DNA from: Pirellulales bacterium
GTDB taxonomy: Bacteria > Planctomycetota > Planctomycetia > Pirellulales > JANQPP01
NCBI GenBank assembly: GCA_028289405.1
Contig: JANQPP010000072.1
Coordinates: forward strand, 1 to 64,000
Reading direction: 5' to 3'
DNA length: 64,000 nucleotides
The notes under the pieces were generated by a model. That model was not told the DNA's origin. It ran no database searches and was given only the letters and a program-made list of their open reading frames with translations. Position numbers and translations under genes: made by a program. How positions within the stretch are numbered: position 1 is the first letter of the stretch; every line of letters starts with the position of its first letter. Positions 50,432 to 59,728 of this stretch are shown piece after piece.

Positions 50432-50878
50432 GCGTACTCTTTTCCTGCTTAATAGTTGGGTCGCTGGAAACGCTGGCACTGTGAATAATAGGCGTGCCAG
50501 CGTTTCGATGCCAACAGACGCGGCCCCCTGGCATCTGGCCCGCCGCATGTCGATGAATCAGAGCCATACAATCACTTTCCTCGCCTATCGCACAAGCCCC
50601 AGTGGCGTTGAGATGGTTTTCTTCGATTGTTTAATCTGTGCAAGCGTATAGTACTTGCGGTGATTGACCGCCCTCTCGCGGCGGCTTAAAGTAGAAAAAA
50701 TTAAGTCTCGTTGCGGCAAATAATGTGTTCCACCCGCCGTGTTTCGTTGTGAATGGCTTCACTTCGAAGGTGGCGAAGCGCCCTGAAAAGCCGGCGAGAT
50801 CCTGTCTTGATGCCATCGTGAATGTTCGAAAGATTCCCTCCCAAGCCGTCTTGCGTGGCACGAACCGATCGGAATCGC

Positions 50879-51664
50879 ATGCTTGCCAATCGAGTCATCC
50901 CTTGTTTGGACGTCGATCGCGGCCGCGTCGTGAAAGGGACGAATTTCCTGAATTTGCGCGATGCGGGGGATCCTGTGGAAGTCGCCCAACGGTACGAACG
51001 GGAAGGTGCCGACGAGCTGGTCTTCTTGGATATCACGGCCAGCCATGAGCAGCGGGACATCATGTTGGATGTCGTCCGGCGCACGGCGGAAGTAATTTTC
51101 ATGCCGCTCACCGTGGGTGGGGGTATCCGCACATTGGAAGACATTCGCAATCTGCTGAGGGCGGGATGCGACAAAGTCTCACTCAACTCCGCCGCTGTGT
51201 TGGATCCGGAATTCGTCTCGCGGGCGGCAGAGCGGTTCGGCAGCCAATGCATTGTCGTGAACATCGACCCCAAGCGCGTGGACCGTGACGGGGATGAAAT
51301 TTGGGAAGTCCACACACATGGTGGGCGAAAGGGTACCGGGCTGGAGGCGGTCGCCTGGGCCCGGGAAGCGGAACGACTGGGGGCGGGAGAAATCGTGCTG
51401 ACATCCATGGATGCGGATGGCACCAAGGACGGCTACGATTTGGAGATGACCGCGGCGGTCAGCTCCGCGGTCACCGTGCCGGTGGTGGCGAGCGGGGGCG
51501 CGGGTTGTCCCCAACACTTGGCCGATGCGATACAATTAGGGAAGGCGGATGCGGCACTCGCCGCTAGCATTTTCCACTTCGGCGAATATTCGATCGAAGA
51601 AACCAAGGAAATCATGGCGCGGCGGGGCATTCCCGTGCGGCATAGCTCCGTTCCAAGCGGGTGA
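50879..51664 (+). CDS. hisF: Imidazole glycerol phosphate synthase subunit HisF
   Basis: [84 protein letters not shown]. Confidence 0.96.
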   Translation: MLANRVIPCLDVDRGRVVKGTNFLNLRDAGDPVEVAQRYEREGADELVFLDITASHEQRDIMLDVVRRTAEVIFMPLTVGGGIRTLEDIRNLLRAGCDKVSLNSAAVLDPEFVSRAAERFGSQCIVVNIDPKRVDRDGDEIWEVHTHGGRKGTGLEAVAWAREAERLGAGEIVLTSMDADGTKDGYDLEMTAAVSSAVTVPVVASGGAGCPQHLADAIQLGKADAALAASIFHFGEYSIEETKEIMARRGIPVRHSSVPSG

Positions 51665-51715
51665 CTCACTGATCACGAGCCTTTAACGGTTCAGGACGAC
51701 AGAGGAGGATCTTCC

Positions 51716-52894
51716 ATGGCGACAATTGAAGACGTCAAACCTGATGCGTCCGCGAATCCCGTAAAAGTGCCGGAGCGTTTCATCAAGAAACGCGAGCCCA
51801 AGGAGGTCGATAAGCTTTTTAGAGCCCTCGTGCGGCTGCAAGGAAGCGACCTGCATCTCAAGGTGGAACGTCCGCCCATCGTGCGCGTCAACGGCACGCT
51901 CCGTCCGCTGGACCACCCGCCGATTGGCGATGAGGAAATGGTGCGATTGCTGTTTCCTCTCATGGATGAACGTAATCGCCGCATCTTCGACGAGACAGGA
52001 GGCGCGGACTTCGCGCACGTCGTGGAGGTCGATGGAATCAATTGGCGGTTTCGTGTCAATTTGTTGCAGCAGATGGGCAAAGTGGGCCTGGTCGCCCGGC
52101 GAGTGAACAATTTCATCCCCAATTTCGAGGGATTGTACCTTCCCGATTCCATGGAAAAGTTGTGCCACTATGACCAAGGCATGGTGCTGCTGGCGGGCGT
52201 GACCGGCTCGGGAAAAAGTACGACGATCGCCTCGATGCTAAATTTCATCAACCGCCACTATCGAAAACACATCCTCACCTTGGAAGACCCCATTGAATTT
52301 GTCTTCACGGAAGAAAAAAGCCTGATCAACCAACGCGAGATCGGCATGGATGTGGTGGATTTCGAAATTGGCATGAAGCACGCCGTCCGTGAAGACCCCG
52401 ATGTGATGCTCGTCGGTGAAATGCGTGATGAGGAAACCTTCATGACGGCGATCCACGCCGCCGAAACGGGCCACTTGGTCTACGGGACGATTCACGCCTC
52501 GAGCGCGCCGTCCACCATCGGCCGTATTTTGGACCTTTTTCCCGAGAGCATGCATCCGGCCTTGCGCTCGGCGATGGCCATGAACATGAAGGGGATCGTG
52601 GCACAAAAGCTGCTCCCCTCGATCAAGGAGGGCGTAGGCCGCGTACCGACGTGCGAAATCATGTATTTCAACCCCACCGTCCGGAAGTTGATTCTCGAAG
52701 AAAAAGACGAAAAGCTTTCCGACGCGATCCGCATGAGTGCCTCCGAAGGCATGCAAGATTTCACCATGAGCCTGAAATCCTTGATCGATAGGGAATTGAT
52801 CGACCGTCAAACGGCATTTGAAGTGGCTCCCAACGTGGAAGCCCTCAAAATGGCCCTCAAAGGCATCGACGTGGCTGCACCTGGGATTCTTTGA
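51716..52894 (+). CDS. PilT-like twitching motility / secretion ATPase
   Basis: GVTGSGKSTTIASMLNFIN (Walker A), PDVMLVGEMRDEETFMTAIHAAETGHLVYGTIHASSAPSTIGRILDLFP. Confidence 0.92.
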   Translation: MATIEDVKPDASANPVKVPERFIKKREPKEVDKLFRALVRLQGSDLHLKVERPPIVRVNGTLRPLDHPPIGDEEMVRLLFPLMDERNRRIFDETGGADFAHVVEVDGINWRFRVNLLQQMGKVGLVARRVNNFIPNFEGLYLPDSMEKLCHYDQGMVLLAGVTGSGKSTTIASMLNFINRHYRKHILTLEDPIEFVFTEEKSLINQREIGMDVVDFEIGMKHAVREDPDVMLVGEMRDEETFMTAIHAAETGHLVYGTIHASSAPSTIGRILDLFPESMHPALRSAMAMNMKGIVAQKLLPSIKEGVGRVPTCEIMYFNPTVRKLILEEKDEKLSDAIRMSASEGMQDFTMSLKSLIDRELIDRQTAFEVAPNVEALKMALKGIDVAAPGIL

Positions 52895-54654
52895 TGCTGT
52901 GGTTTTTTCGCGTAATATCTTTCTTCGCCGCCCTCGTCGTGTTCTTCGGCTGGGGTGCCGCGCCGGCCTGGGCTCAAGCTCCGGTCGAATTCCCTCCATA
53001 TCCGCTCGATCCGGGCAACTTTCGCGGCCCCGGATTCTATTTCAGTCTGCCCAAGATCGTCGTATTGCTGGTCACGTTTTGGCTGTGGACCATCACCACG
53101 GATTGGGCTAGCCGGGACTGCCTTCGGCTAAAGTTGAATTACGCGCTGTGGAATCCTCTGCACACGTTCCTCTTCCTGGGCGCGTTCGGCTTGCTCGTGT
53201 TTCTGCTCCCGACGTTCGTGGTCGGCTACCCGCTCTTGTTGCTGTCTTACGTAGGGCCGCTGATTGCCTACGTGGTGTACCGCAATGGCAAGGTGCAGAT
53301 GCACGAAAAGGTGCTCACGAAGGCCCATCTGCGGCATGTGCTGGCCATGGGGCTGAGTAAGGTGGGCATCAAAATTTCCGGCGAAATCGTGGACCCCTTT
53401 GAAAAGGGAACCGCTGCCCGGCTTACCGCTCGGGGCGGTGCCGACTCCAGAGAAAACAATGTGAACCTGCTCACGGCGCGGCAGTCCCCCGGTTTCTTGG
53501 GCGCGAGCGAAATGATGGCCGATGCCATCGAACAACGCGCTTCGGCGGTGATGCTCGATTTCAACAGCGAAGCAGTCGCGATCAAATACCAAATCGATGG
53601 CATGTGGCATGACAGCGATCCCCATGACCGCGAAAGCGGCGATGCCATGCTGGAAGTTTACAAGCGGCTCGCGAACCTGGATCCGGCCCAAAGGACGGCA
53701 CGACAAGCCGGCCGCTTGGGCATCGAATACCAGGGCGAGAAGATGGAGGGTCGCTTCAACAGCCAAGGCACCAAAACTGGCGAACGAGCGATCATTCAGT
53801 TCGAGAAGAAGGGTTTCGAGTTTCGCACGCTGGACGAAATCGGCATGCGTCCCAAGCTGCAAGAGCCGTTTCGAGAATTGCTCCGCACGCCTTCCGGTTT
53901 CGTGCTACTCTCGGCCCTGCCGGGAGGGGGGATGACCACGCTGTTCGACGTCGCCCTGCTGACCATGGACCGGTACATGCGGAACGTCGTGGCGATCGAG
54001 GACAAACACCATCCGGATAAGGAGATCGAAAACGTGGAGCCGCACCGCTATGACGGTCGCGCCGATGAAGACCCTGCCACGATTCTTCCCAAAGTCGTCC
54101 GGCTCTATCCCGACGTCATTATTTGCCGGGACTTGGTGGATCAGCCGAGTGTGGAATTTCTTTGCGAACAGGTCAAGGAAAAGCGCCTCGTCGTGGGCGG
54201 TGTCCGGGCGAAGGAAGCGTCCGAAACCCTGATTCGCGTACTGCATATGAAGGTTCCGGCGGCGAAATTCGCCGAGGCGATCTCGGCCGTGGTCAATGTG
54301 CGGCTCGTCCGAAAACTGTGCGAAGAATGCAAGGAGCCCTATCCGCCCTCTCCCGAACTGCTCAAAAAGCTGGGAATTCCCGCCGGGCGTATCGAGGCGC
54401 TCTACCGGCCCCCGCAAGAACCGGAGTCTGTTTGCCAAGCTTGCCATGGCATCGGCTACCAGGGCCGCACGCCCCTGTTTGAAATCTTGAACGTTGATGA
54501 CCAAATACGGCAGTTGTTGGTGAAAAGCCCTAAGCTTGAACTGCTCCGTACCGCGGCCCGCAAAGCCGGCATGAGGACCTTCCAGGAGGAGGGCATCCTG
54601 TTGGTGGCCCAGGGTGTCACCTCATTGCAAGAGTTGTCCCGCGCTTTGAAGTAG
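52891..54654 (+). CDS. GspE/PilB-like protein with N-terminal TM helices and degenerate Walker A
   Basis: GspE/PilB-like C-terminus (LCEECKEPYPPSPELL...CQACHGIGYQGRTPLFEILNVDDQIRQL) and SAVVNVRLVRKLC; P-loop reads ALPGGGMTTLFD. Overlaps the upstream pilT-like gene by 4 nt. Confidence 0.85.
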   Translation: MMLWFFRVISFFAALVVFFGWGAAPAWAQAPVEFPPYPLDPGNFRGPGFYFSLPKIVVLLVTFWLWTITTDWASRDCLRLKLNYALWNPLHTFLFLGAFGLLVFLLPTFVVGYPLLLLSYVGPLIAYVVYRNGKVQMHEKVLTKAHLRHVLAMGLSKVGIKISGEIVDPFEKGTAARLTARGGADSRENNVNLLTARQSPGFLGASEMMADAIEQRASAVMLDFNSEAVAIKYQIDGMWHDSDPHDRESGDAMLEVYKRLANLDPAQRTARQAGRLGIEYQGEKMEGRFNSQGTKTGERAIIQFEKKGFEFRTLDEIGMRPKLQEPFRELLRTPSGFVLLSALPGGGMTTLFDVALLTMDRYMRNVVAIEDKHHPDKEIENVEPHRYDGRADEDPATILPKVVRLYPDVIICRDLVDQPSVEFLCEQVKEKRLVVGGVRAKEASETLIRVLHMKVPAAKFAEAISAVVNVRLVRKLCEECKEPYPPSPELLKKLGIPAGRIEALYRPPQEPESVCQACHGIGYQGRTPLFEILNVDDQIRQLLVKSPKLELLRTAARKAGMRTFQEEGILLVAQGVTSLQELSRALK

Positions 54655-54693
54655 ACCGAACTGGCGAAACGCTCTATTCCAGGAAATTTCACC

Positions 54694-55326
54694 ATGGCCA
54701 TTTTGATGGGAGCCATTGTCCTCGTCATCGTCGTGATGTGCGTGGTATTCCTGCGTGACGAAGGGTTCTGGGGCGCGGCAATCGTCTGGGTGAATACTTT
54801 TTTTTCCGCGTTGTTGGCCATCAATTTTTTCGAACCGCTGGCGAAGGCCCTAGAGACCCAGACCGGAGGGTTCGTGGCCAGCTTCACCTATTTCCTGGAC
54901 TTTCTGTCGCTGTGGATCGTGTTCTTGGCATCCTATTGGATCCTGCGGACCGTGACCGGGTTTCTCTCCCGGGTGCGCGTCCGGTTCCGTTTGCCCGTGG
55001 AGGCCGCTGGCAAATACCTCATCTCCGCGCTGGTGGGCTGGGAGATCGCGTGTTTCGCCATGATGACTCTGCACACGGCGCCCCTGCCTCGAAATTTTCT
55101 CAAAGGCGCGTTTCAGCCCGAACAGCGAATGGCATTCGGCCAAGCGCCCGATCGGAAATGGCTCGGATTCATGCAAAAGCTCTCCCTCGGTCCCTTGAGC
55201 CGGTCCACTGGTGAGGGAGGATCCGTGGAACCGTTTGACCCCGATGGCGAATTCCTCATGAAATACGCGGCCCGCCGCGAAGCATTGGAAGAAGAATCTT
55301 CTTTCCGGGTGAAGTCGTCCGATTGA
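54694..55326 (+). CDS. CvpA-family-like membrane protein
   Basis: Multiple TM helices, WGAAIVWVNTFFSALLAINFFEPLAKAL, WIVFLASYWILRTVTGFLSRVRVRFRLPVEAAGKYLISALVGW. Confidence 0.65.
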   Translation: MAILMGAIVLVIVVMCVVFLRDEGFWGAAIVWVNTFFSALLAINFFEPLAKALETQTGGFVASFTYFLDFLSLWIVFLASYWILRTVTGFLSRVRVRFRLPVEAAGKYLISALVGWEIACFAMMTLHTAPLPRNFLKGAFQPEQRMAFGQAPDRKWLGFMQKLSLGPLSRSTGEGGSVEPFDPDGEFLMKYAARREALEEESSFRVKSSD

Positions 55327-55590
55327 GCTTCAGCGCGGCTCGGTGGTTTCCCAACCACGACGCCGGCCATGCTTTTCATGGCCAATTTCGATCGGTGTAT
55401 TCCGCTGATTCGCTGCAGGCGTTCTGGCGCGCAAGTCAAATTTGGATCGCCCCGAGTCGCGCGAGCTTCCTCCGCCTTGACGTGCGATCAAGGTTTTTCG
55501 ATTCGCTTTAGCTCGCACGGCCATTTCGCCTGACTTATAACAGTCGAAATCCGTCTTGAAGAGTTCGCTGGGCCAAAGGAGGTCGATGTC

Positions 55591-57939
55591 GTGGCGCTGG
55601 TTAAAAACTTCTCACTCGTCGTTAGTTGGTTGGTGCTGACGGGGATCGCCCATGAGTGCTCCGCCATCGAGTTCCCGGAAGTGCTGCCGAAAACCGAGCG
55701 GCTGGAGATGGAAGGGGACATCGCCTCCCACATGGTGGCGGGGATCGACCGTTTTCTGCTACAGGAACTGGCCGCCTCGCGAGACCTCCACGAAGGGCTT
55801 GGGCCGCGAGATTTCTCTTCACCGGCTAGATATAGTGCTTCCCTCGCGCCGAGGCGTGAACGCCTGGCCCATATCTTGGGCGCGGTGGATGAACGTCTGC
55901 CTTTGCAGGCTCTAGAGTACGTGGCCACGACGGCGCAATCCGCACGGATAGGACGCGGCCGAGGGTACGAAATCTTCCAAGTACGTTGGCCAGTATTCAC
56001 CGACGTGTGGGGCGAAGGGCTACTGCTGGTGCCGGACCATCGCCCGCACTTGGCGAATGTGATTGCCATCCCCGATGCGGACCATACTCCGGAGATGCTC
56101 GTCGGCTTGGTGCCCGGCGTACCCCATAAATCTCAGTTCGCGCGGCATCTCGCCGAGCGAGGATGCCGTGTGGTCGTACCCTTGCTCATCGACCGGGCTC
56201 ACGAATTCTCCACGACCGTAGCCGGGACCCGGCCAACCGGCCAGCCGCATCGCGAATTCCTGTATCGCCCCGCCTTCGAGCTTGGCCGGCACATCATCGG
56301 CTATGAAGTCAACAAGATCCGCTCGCTGGTGGATTGGTTTACGCACGAAGCGAAGGGAGCTGATCCCACGATTGGCGTGTATGGCTATGGCGAAGGGGGA
56401 TTGCTGGCTCTGCATGTCGCCGCGCTCGATCCGCGCGTGGATGTGACCTGTTGCAGCGGCTATTTCGGCCCACGCGAGGGCGTGTGGCGGGAACCGATCT
56501 ACCGCAACGTTTTCGGACTGCTACAGGACTTCGGAGATGCGGAACTGGCCAGCATGGTTCCGCCTAGCAAACTTGTCGTGGAAGCCTGTGCGGCACCCAA
56601 CCACCCACAGAGCGCCACACCGGGCACCATCGACACTCCCTCCTTGGAAGATGTAACGGCCGAGTTTCACCGGGCTGTCTCGCTTTGTTCTGCCGCGCCG
56701 TGGGCTACCGATCACTTGCAATTGGTGGTCAGTGACGCAGGCCATGGGCCATTTGGCAGTGAAAAAACCCGCGATCTATTTCTAGAGCTGTTGCGAGACG
56801 ATGCTCCGACAGCCGACGACAGCACATCCACTTCGCAAACCAAACAGGAAAACCACTCCACCCCGCCGGAAGCCTTGGTTGTCTTGCCCTCTCCCCAAGA
56901 GCGCATGCGGCGGCAGGTGGGGCAGCTCGACCGGCATACGCAGCGGCTGCTGCACGAAGCCGAGTACACGCGGACCGAGTTCTGGGCAAAAACCGACCGA
57001 AGTTCGCTCGAACGTTGGCGGGAAACGACCGCACCCTACCGGGAATATTTTCGCGACGAGATCATTGGGCGTTTCGAGCGGGAATTGCTGCCGCCATGTA
57101 CGCGTACGCGAAAAGTCTACGATCAACCGAAATATGTGGGCTACGAAGTCGTGCTGGATGTGTTTCCCGACGTGATCGCCTACGGCATCTTGCTGTTGCC
57201 AAAAGACCTGCAACCGGGTGAAAGGCGGCCTGTCGTGGTGTGCCAACATGGGCTGGAAGGTCGGCCGCAAGACGTGGCGGACCCGGACCAGGACCATCCA
57301 GCCTACCATCGCTATGCTTGCCGGCTGGCGGAACGCGGTTTCATCACCTATGCCCCGCAGAATATCTACATCTTTCAAGATCGCTTCCGCACCTTGCAGC
57401 GGAAGGCCAACCCGCTGGGCAAGACGCTCTTCTCCATCATGGTGCCGCAGCACCGGCAGGCCACCGATTGGCTGGCGGGTCTCCCCTGGGTCGATCCGGA
57501 GCGGATCGCTTTTTACGGACTCTCCTACGGCGGCAAAACGGCGATGCGCGTGCCTCCCTTGGTCGACCGCTATTGTCTCTCGATCTGCTCGGCCGATTTC
57601 AATGAATGGATCTGGAAGAACGCCTCGACACGCAGCCCCTACAGCTACGTCAGTTCTGGCGAATACGAAATCTTCGAGTTCAATCTAGGCAACACGTTCA
57701 ACTACGCGGAAATGGCCGGGCTCATCGCGCCTCGCCCCTTCATGGTGGAACGCGGGCATCGCGACGGCGTAGCACCCGACCACCGCGTGGCCCAGGAATA
57801 CGCCAAAATTCGCCTGCTATATGCCGACTTGGGCATCCCGAAAAAAACCACGATCGAATTCTTCGACGGTCCCCACACGATCCACGGCGAAGGCACGTTC
57901 GACTTCCTGCATGAGCAACTGGACTGGCCAAAACCGTGA
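55591..57939 (+). CDS. Two-domain alpha/beta hydrolase (acetyl xylan esterase/dienelactone-hydrolase-like)
   Basis: N-terminal domain has GVYGYGEGGLLAL; C-terminal domain has VVVCQHGLEG and nucleophile elbow FYGLSYGGKTAMRVP. Signal peptide-like N-terminus; GTG start. Confidence 0.85.
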   Translation: MALVKNFSLVVSWLVLTGIAHECSAIEFPEVLPKTERLEMEGDIASHMVAGIDRFLLQELAASRDLHEGLGPRDFSSPARYSASLAPRRERLAHILGAVDERLPLQALEYVATTAQSARIGRGRGYEIFQVRWPVFTDVWGEGLLLVPDHRPHLANVIAIPDADHTPEMLVGLVPGVPHKSQFARHLAERGCRVVVPLLIDRAHEFSTTVAGTRPTGQPHREFLYRPAFELGRHIIGYEVNKIRSLVDWFTHEAKGADPTIGVYGYGEGGLLALHVAALDPRVDVTCCSGYFGPREGVWREPIYRNVFGLLQDFGDAELASMVPPSKLVVEACAAPNHPQSATPGTIDTPSLEDVTAEFHRAVSLCSAAPWATDHLQLVVSDAGHGPFGSEKTRDLFLELLRDDAPTADDSTSTSQTKQENHSTPPEALVVLPSPQERMRRQVGQLDRHTQRLLHEAEYTRTEFWAKTDRSSLERWRETTAPYREYFRDEIIGRFERELLPPCTRTRKVYDQPKYVGYEVVLDVFPDVIAYGILLLPKDLQPGERRPVVVCQHGLEGRPQDVADPDQDHPAYHRYACRLAERGFITYAPQNIYIFQDRFRTLQRKANPLGKTLFSIMVPQHRQATDWLAGLPWVDPERIAFYGLSYGGKTAMRVPPLVDRYCLSICSADFNEWIWKNASTRSPYSYVSSGEYEIFEFNLGNTFNYAEMAGLIAPRPFMVERGHRDGVAPDHRVAQEYAKIRLLYADLGIPKKTTIEFFDGPHTIHGEGTFDFLHEQLDWPKP

Positions 57940-58029
57940 GTAGCCTGGCCTGCACCCCTCAACACTGACAGCTAAGGCAGAGTCACTAAGAGTCCGCTGC
58001 GGTTTCAGTTGACCTAAGGGGTTCACTCC

Positions 58030-58105
58030 ACCAGCGTAGCTTCAATCGACAGAACGCTGCATTTGTGATGCGGGGGTTGCCGGTTCGACTCCCACCGTTG
58101 GCACC
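58030..58105 (+). pseudogene. Degenerate tRNA-Thr(TGT)-like sequence (pseudo-tRNA)
   Basis: Folds by eye as a cloverleaf: acceptor CCAGCG/CGTTGG, T8 A9, anticodon arm CTGCA-TTTGTGA-TGCGG, T-loop G-TTCGACT-C, discriminator A then CCG. Mismatches in the D-stem, T-stem and first acceptor pair argue it is degenerate. Confidence 0.5.
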
Positions 58106-58450
58106 GTGGAGCATGATGTACTGGTTGTTCGTCATGCCGTTTTACTGGATCACGGAAGCATCGTGTTGGTTTCGAATTGATTCGTTGCCAATTCCCCCGA
58201 ATTGAAAACCAGGTCTTCCGGATGGGTAGAACGCCCCACATCACGATGCCCCTGGAGTCAATATGCCCACCATCACCTGGCCGGCGTCAGGGCTCCGATC
58301 CGTGCACTTATTTCTCCGCGTGTTTGCTTGGCCGGTCTTCAGCGCTGAGCGATGCCCCGACTCCCGCGTCAACCGCGAGAAGACGGCTTCACGACAAAGC
58401 GAATAGACGAGGGTCTTGTTGTGTCAGAATTGCGTGCATATGATTCGCTA

Positions 58451-58488
58451 TTGCATTGCATTGCATTGTATTGCATTGTATTGCATTG
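58451..58488. repeat. TTGCA/TTGTA pentanucleotide tandem repeat
   Basis: TTGCA TTGCA TTGCA TTGTA TTGCA TTGTA TTGCA TTG: seven full units plus a partial unit. Confidence 0.97.
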
Positions 58489-58518
58489 GCATTCTCGATC
58501 TCAAAGTGGAGGAACACC

Positions 58519-59010
58519 GTGACGACCAGCAAGATCCGAATAAAAATGGGGCAGATCGAGGTGGAATGCGAAGGGTCGGAACAGTTTCTCAAGAAAGAAT
58601 TGCCCGACTTGTTGGAATCGGTGACTCGGCTCTACGAGCAAAGCGGGGGCGGCATCGCAGCCGATGGCGGCAACGGCGGAGGAACTAACAACTCGTCGGG
58701 AGCGACGGGCAAGATTGTCGGAACAACTGCGACGCTTGCCGGAAAGCTAGGTGCCAAAACTGCGAAAGACTTGATCATCGCGGCGGCAGCCCAATTGACG
58801 CTCGTTGGAGGCAAGGCTGAGTTTTCTCGCCAGGAACTGCTTACCAGTGTCAAGTCAGCATCGGGATATTACAAAGAAAGTTACAGCAAGAACTTCACAA
58901 ATTACCTGAACGTGAGAGTGAAGGCTGGACAACTCGTTGAGCCGCGGAGCGGCCACTATGCGTTGAGCGCAAAAGAAAAGAAGGAATTGGAGACAACACT
59001 TGTTACCTAA
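58519..59010 (+). CDS. Hypothetical protein with winged-helix-like C-terminus (gene 1 of two-gene cassette)
   Basis: GGAGG ribosome-binding site upstream of GTG start VTTSKIRIKMGQIEVECEGSEQFLKKELPDLLESV; C-terminus EFSRQELLTSVKSASGYYKESYSKNFTNYLNVRVKAGQLVEPRSGHYALSAKEKKELE looks wHTH-like. Confidence 0.75.
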   Translation: MTTSKIRIKMGQIEVECEGSEQFLKKELPDLLESVTRLYEQSGGGIAADGGNGGGTNNSSGATGKIVGTTATLAGKLGAKTAKDLIIAAAAQLTLVGGKAEFSRQELLTSVKSASGYYKESYSKNFTNYLNVRVKAGQLVEPRSGHYALSAKEKKELETTLVT

Positions 59011-59728
59011 AGAATCTCTAAAAGATCTTTTGTCTCAGAAATCGTTAAGCAACAGCGAGAAATTGCTGATTTGTTTGGCGGTTGATACAGGCGGACCAAA
59101 AGCCGTGAAGGAAATCCGTGAAATGGCCGTCGCGAGTGGATTGCGCGCCGCCAAGAAATGGAATGTTTCGGCACAATTGGGGCGGGAAACTGAGTTGGCC
59201 GTTCGCGCAGTAGGCGGGTGGGAGTTGACCGCAAAGGGTAGCCATTTCGTCGCGAAAGTTGCCGGCCCTCTGATGAACTCACCGATCCTCAAAGTTGCAT
59301 CATCGCTACGAGTTCATCTTGTCAAGATCACGAGTGCGGACTCGCAGTCATTTATTGAGGAGGCGATTGGTTGTTTCGAGTCGCGGCAATATCGTGCAGC
59401 CGTCGTGCTTTCGTGGGTCGGCGCAGTTTCCGTGCTCCAAAGCCACGTCGTGAATCACTGTCTTGCGAGTTTCAATGCTGAAGCGCAAAAGCGCTACCCA
59501 AAGTGGAAAACAGCCAGAACCACAGACGACCTTGGGCTAATCAAAGAAGACACCTTCTTGGACATCCTGCAGGCGATCTCCGTAATCGGAAAAAACGTAA
59601 AGCAAGAGTTGAAGAAGGGATTGACCCTGCGGAACGGATGCGGCCACCCAAACTCTCTTAAGATCGCCGAGCACAAAGCGTCTTCACACATTGAGGACTT
59701 GATGCTGAACGTCTTTGCAGTTTTCTAG
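59000..59728 (+). CDS. HEPN-like protein (gene 2 of two-gene cassette)
   Basis: TTG start preceded by GGAG and overlapping the upstream stop. C-terminal helical region with R-x4-H motif LTLRNGCGHPNSLKIAEHKASSHIEDLMLNVF, typical of HEPN-fold proteins. Confidence 0.65.
   Translation: MLPKESLKDLLSQKSLSNSEKLLICLAVDTGGPKAVKEIREMAVASGLRAAKKWNVSAQLGRETELAVRAVGGWELTAKGSHFVAKVAGPLMNSPILKVASSLRVHLVKITSADSQSFIEEAIGCFESRQYRAAVVLSWVGAVSVLQSHVVNHCLASFNAEAQKRYPKWKTARTTDDLGLIKEDTFLDILQAISVIGKNVKQELKKGLTLRNGCGHPNSLKIAEHKASSHIEDLMLNVFAVF

Noticed and set aside
58030-58105. Calling this an intact functional tRNA
   Set aside because: Mismatched D-stem, T-stem and first acceptor pair and the CCG end make a degenerate copy more likely; a covariance-model search would decide.
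58451-58488. TTGCA repeat considered as a CRISPR-like array
   Set aside because: Units are 5 bp with no spacers, so it is a simple sequence repeat.
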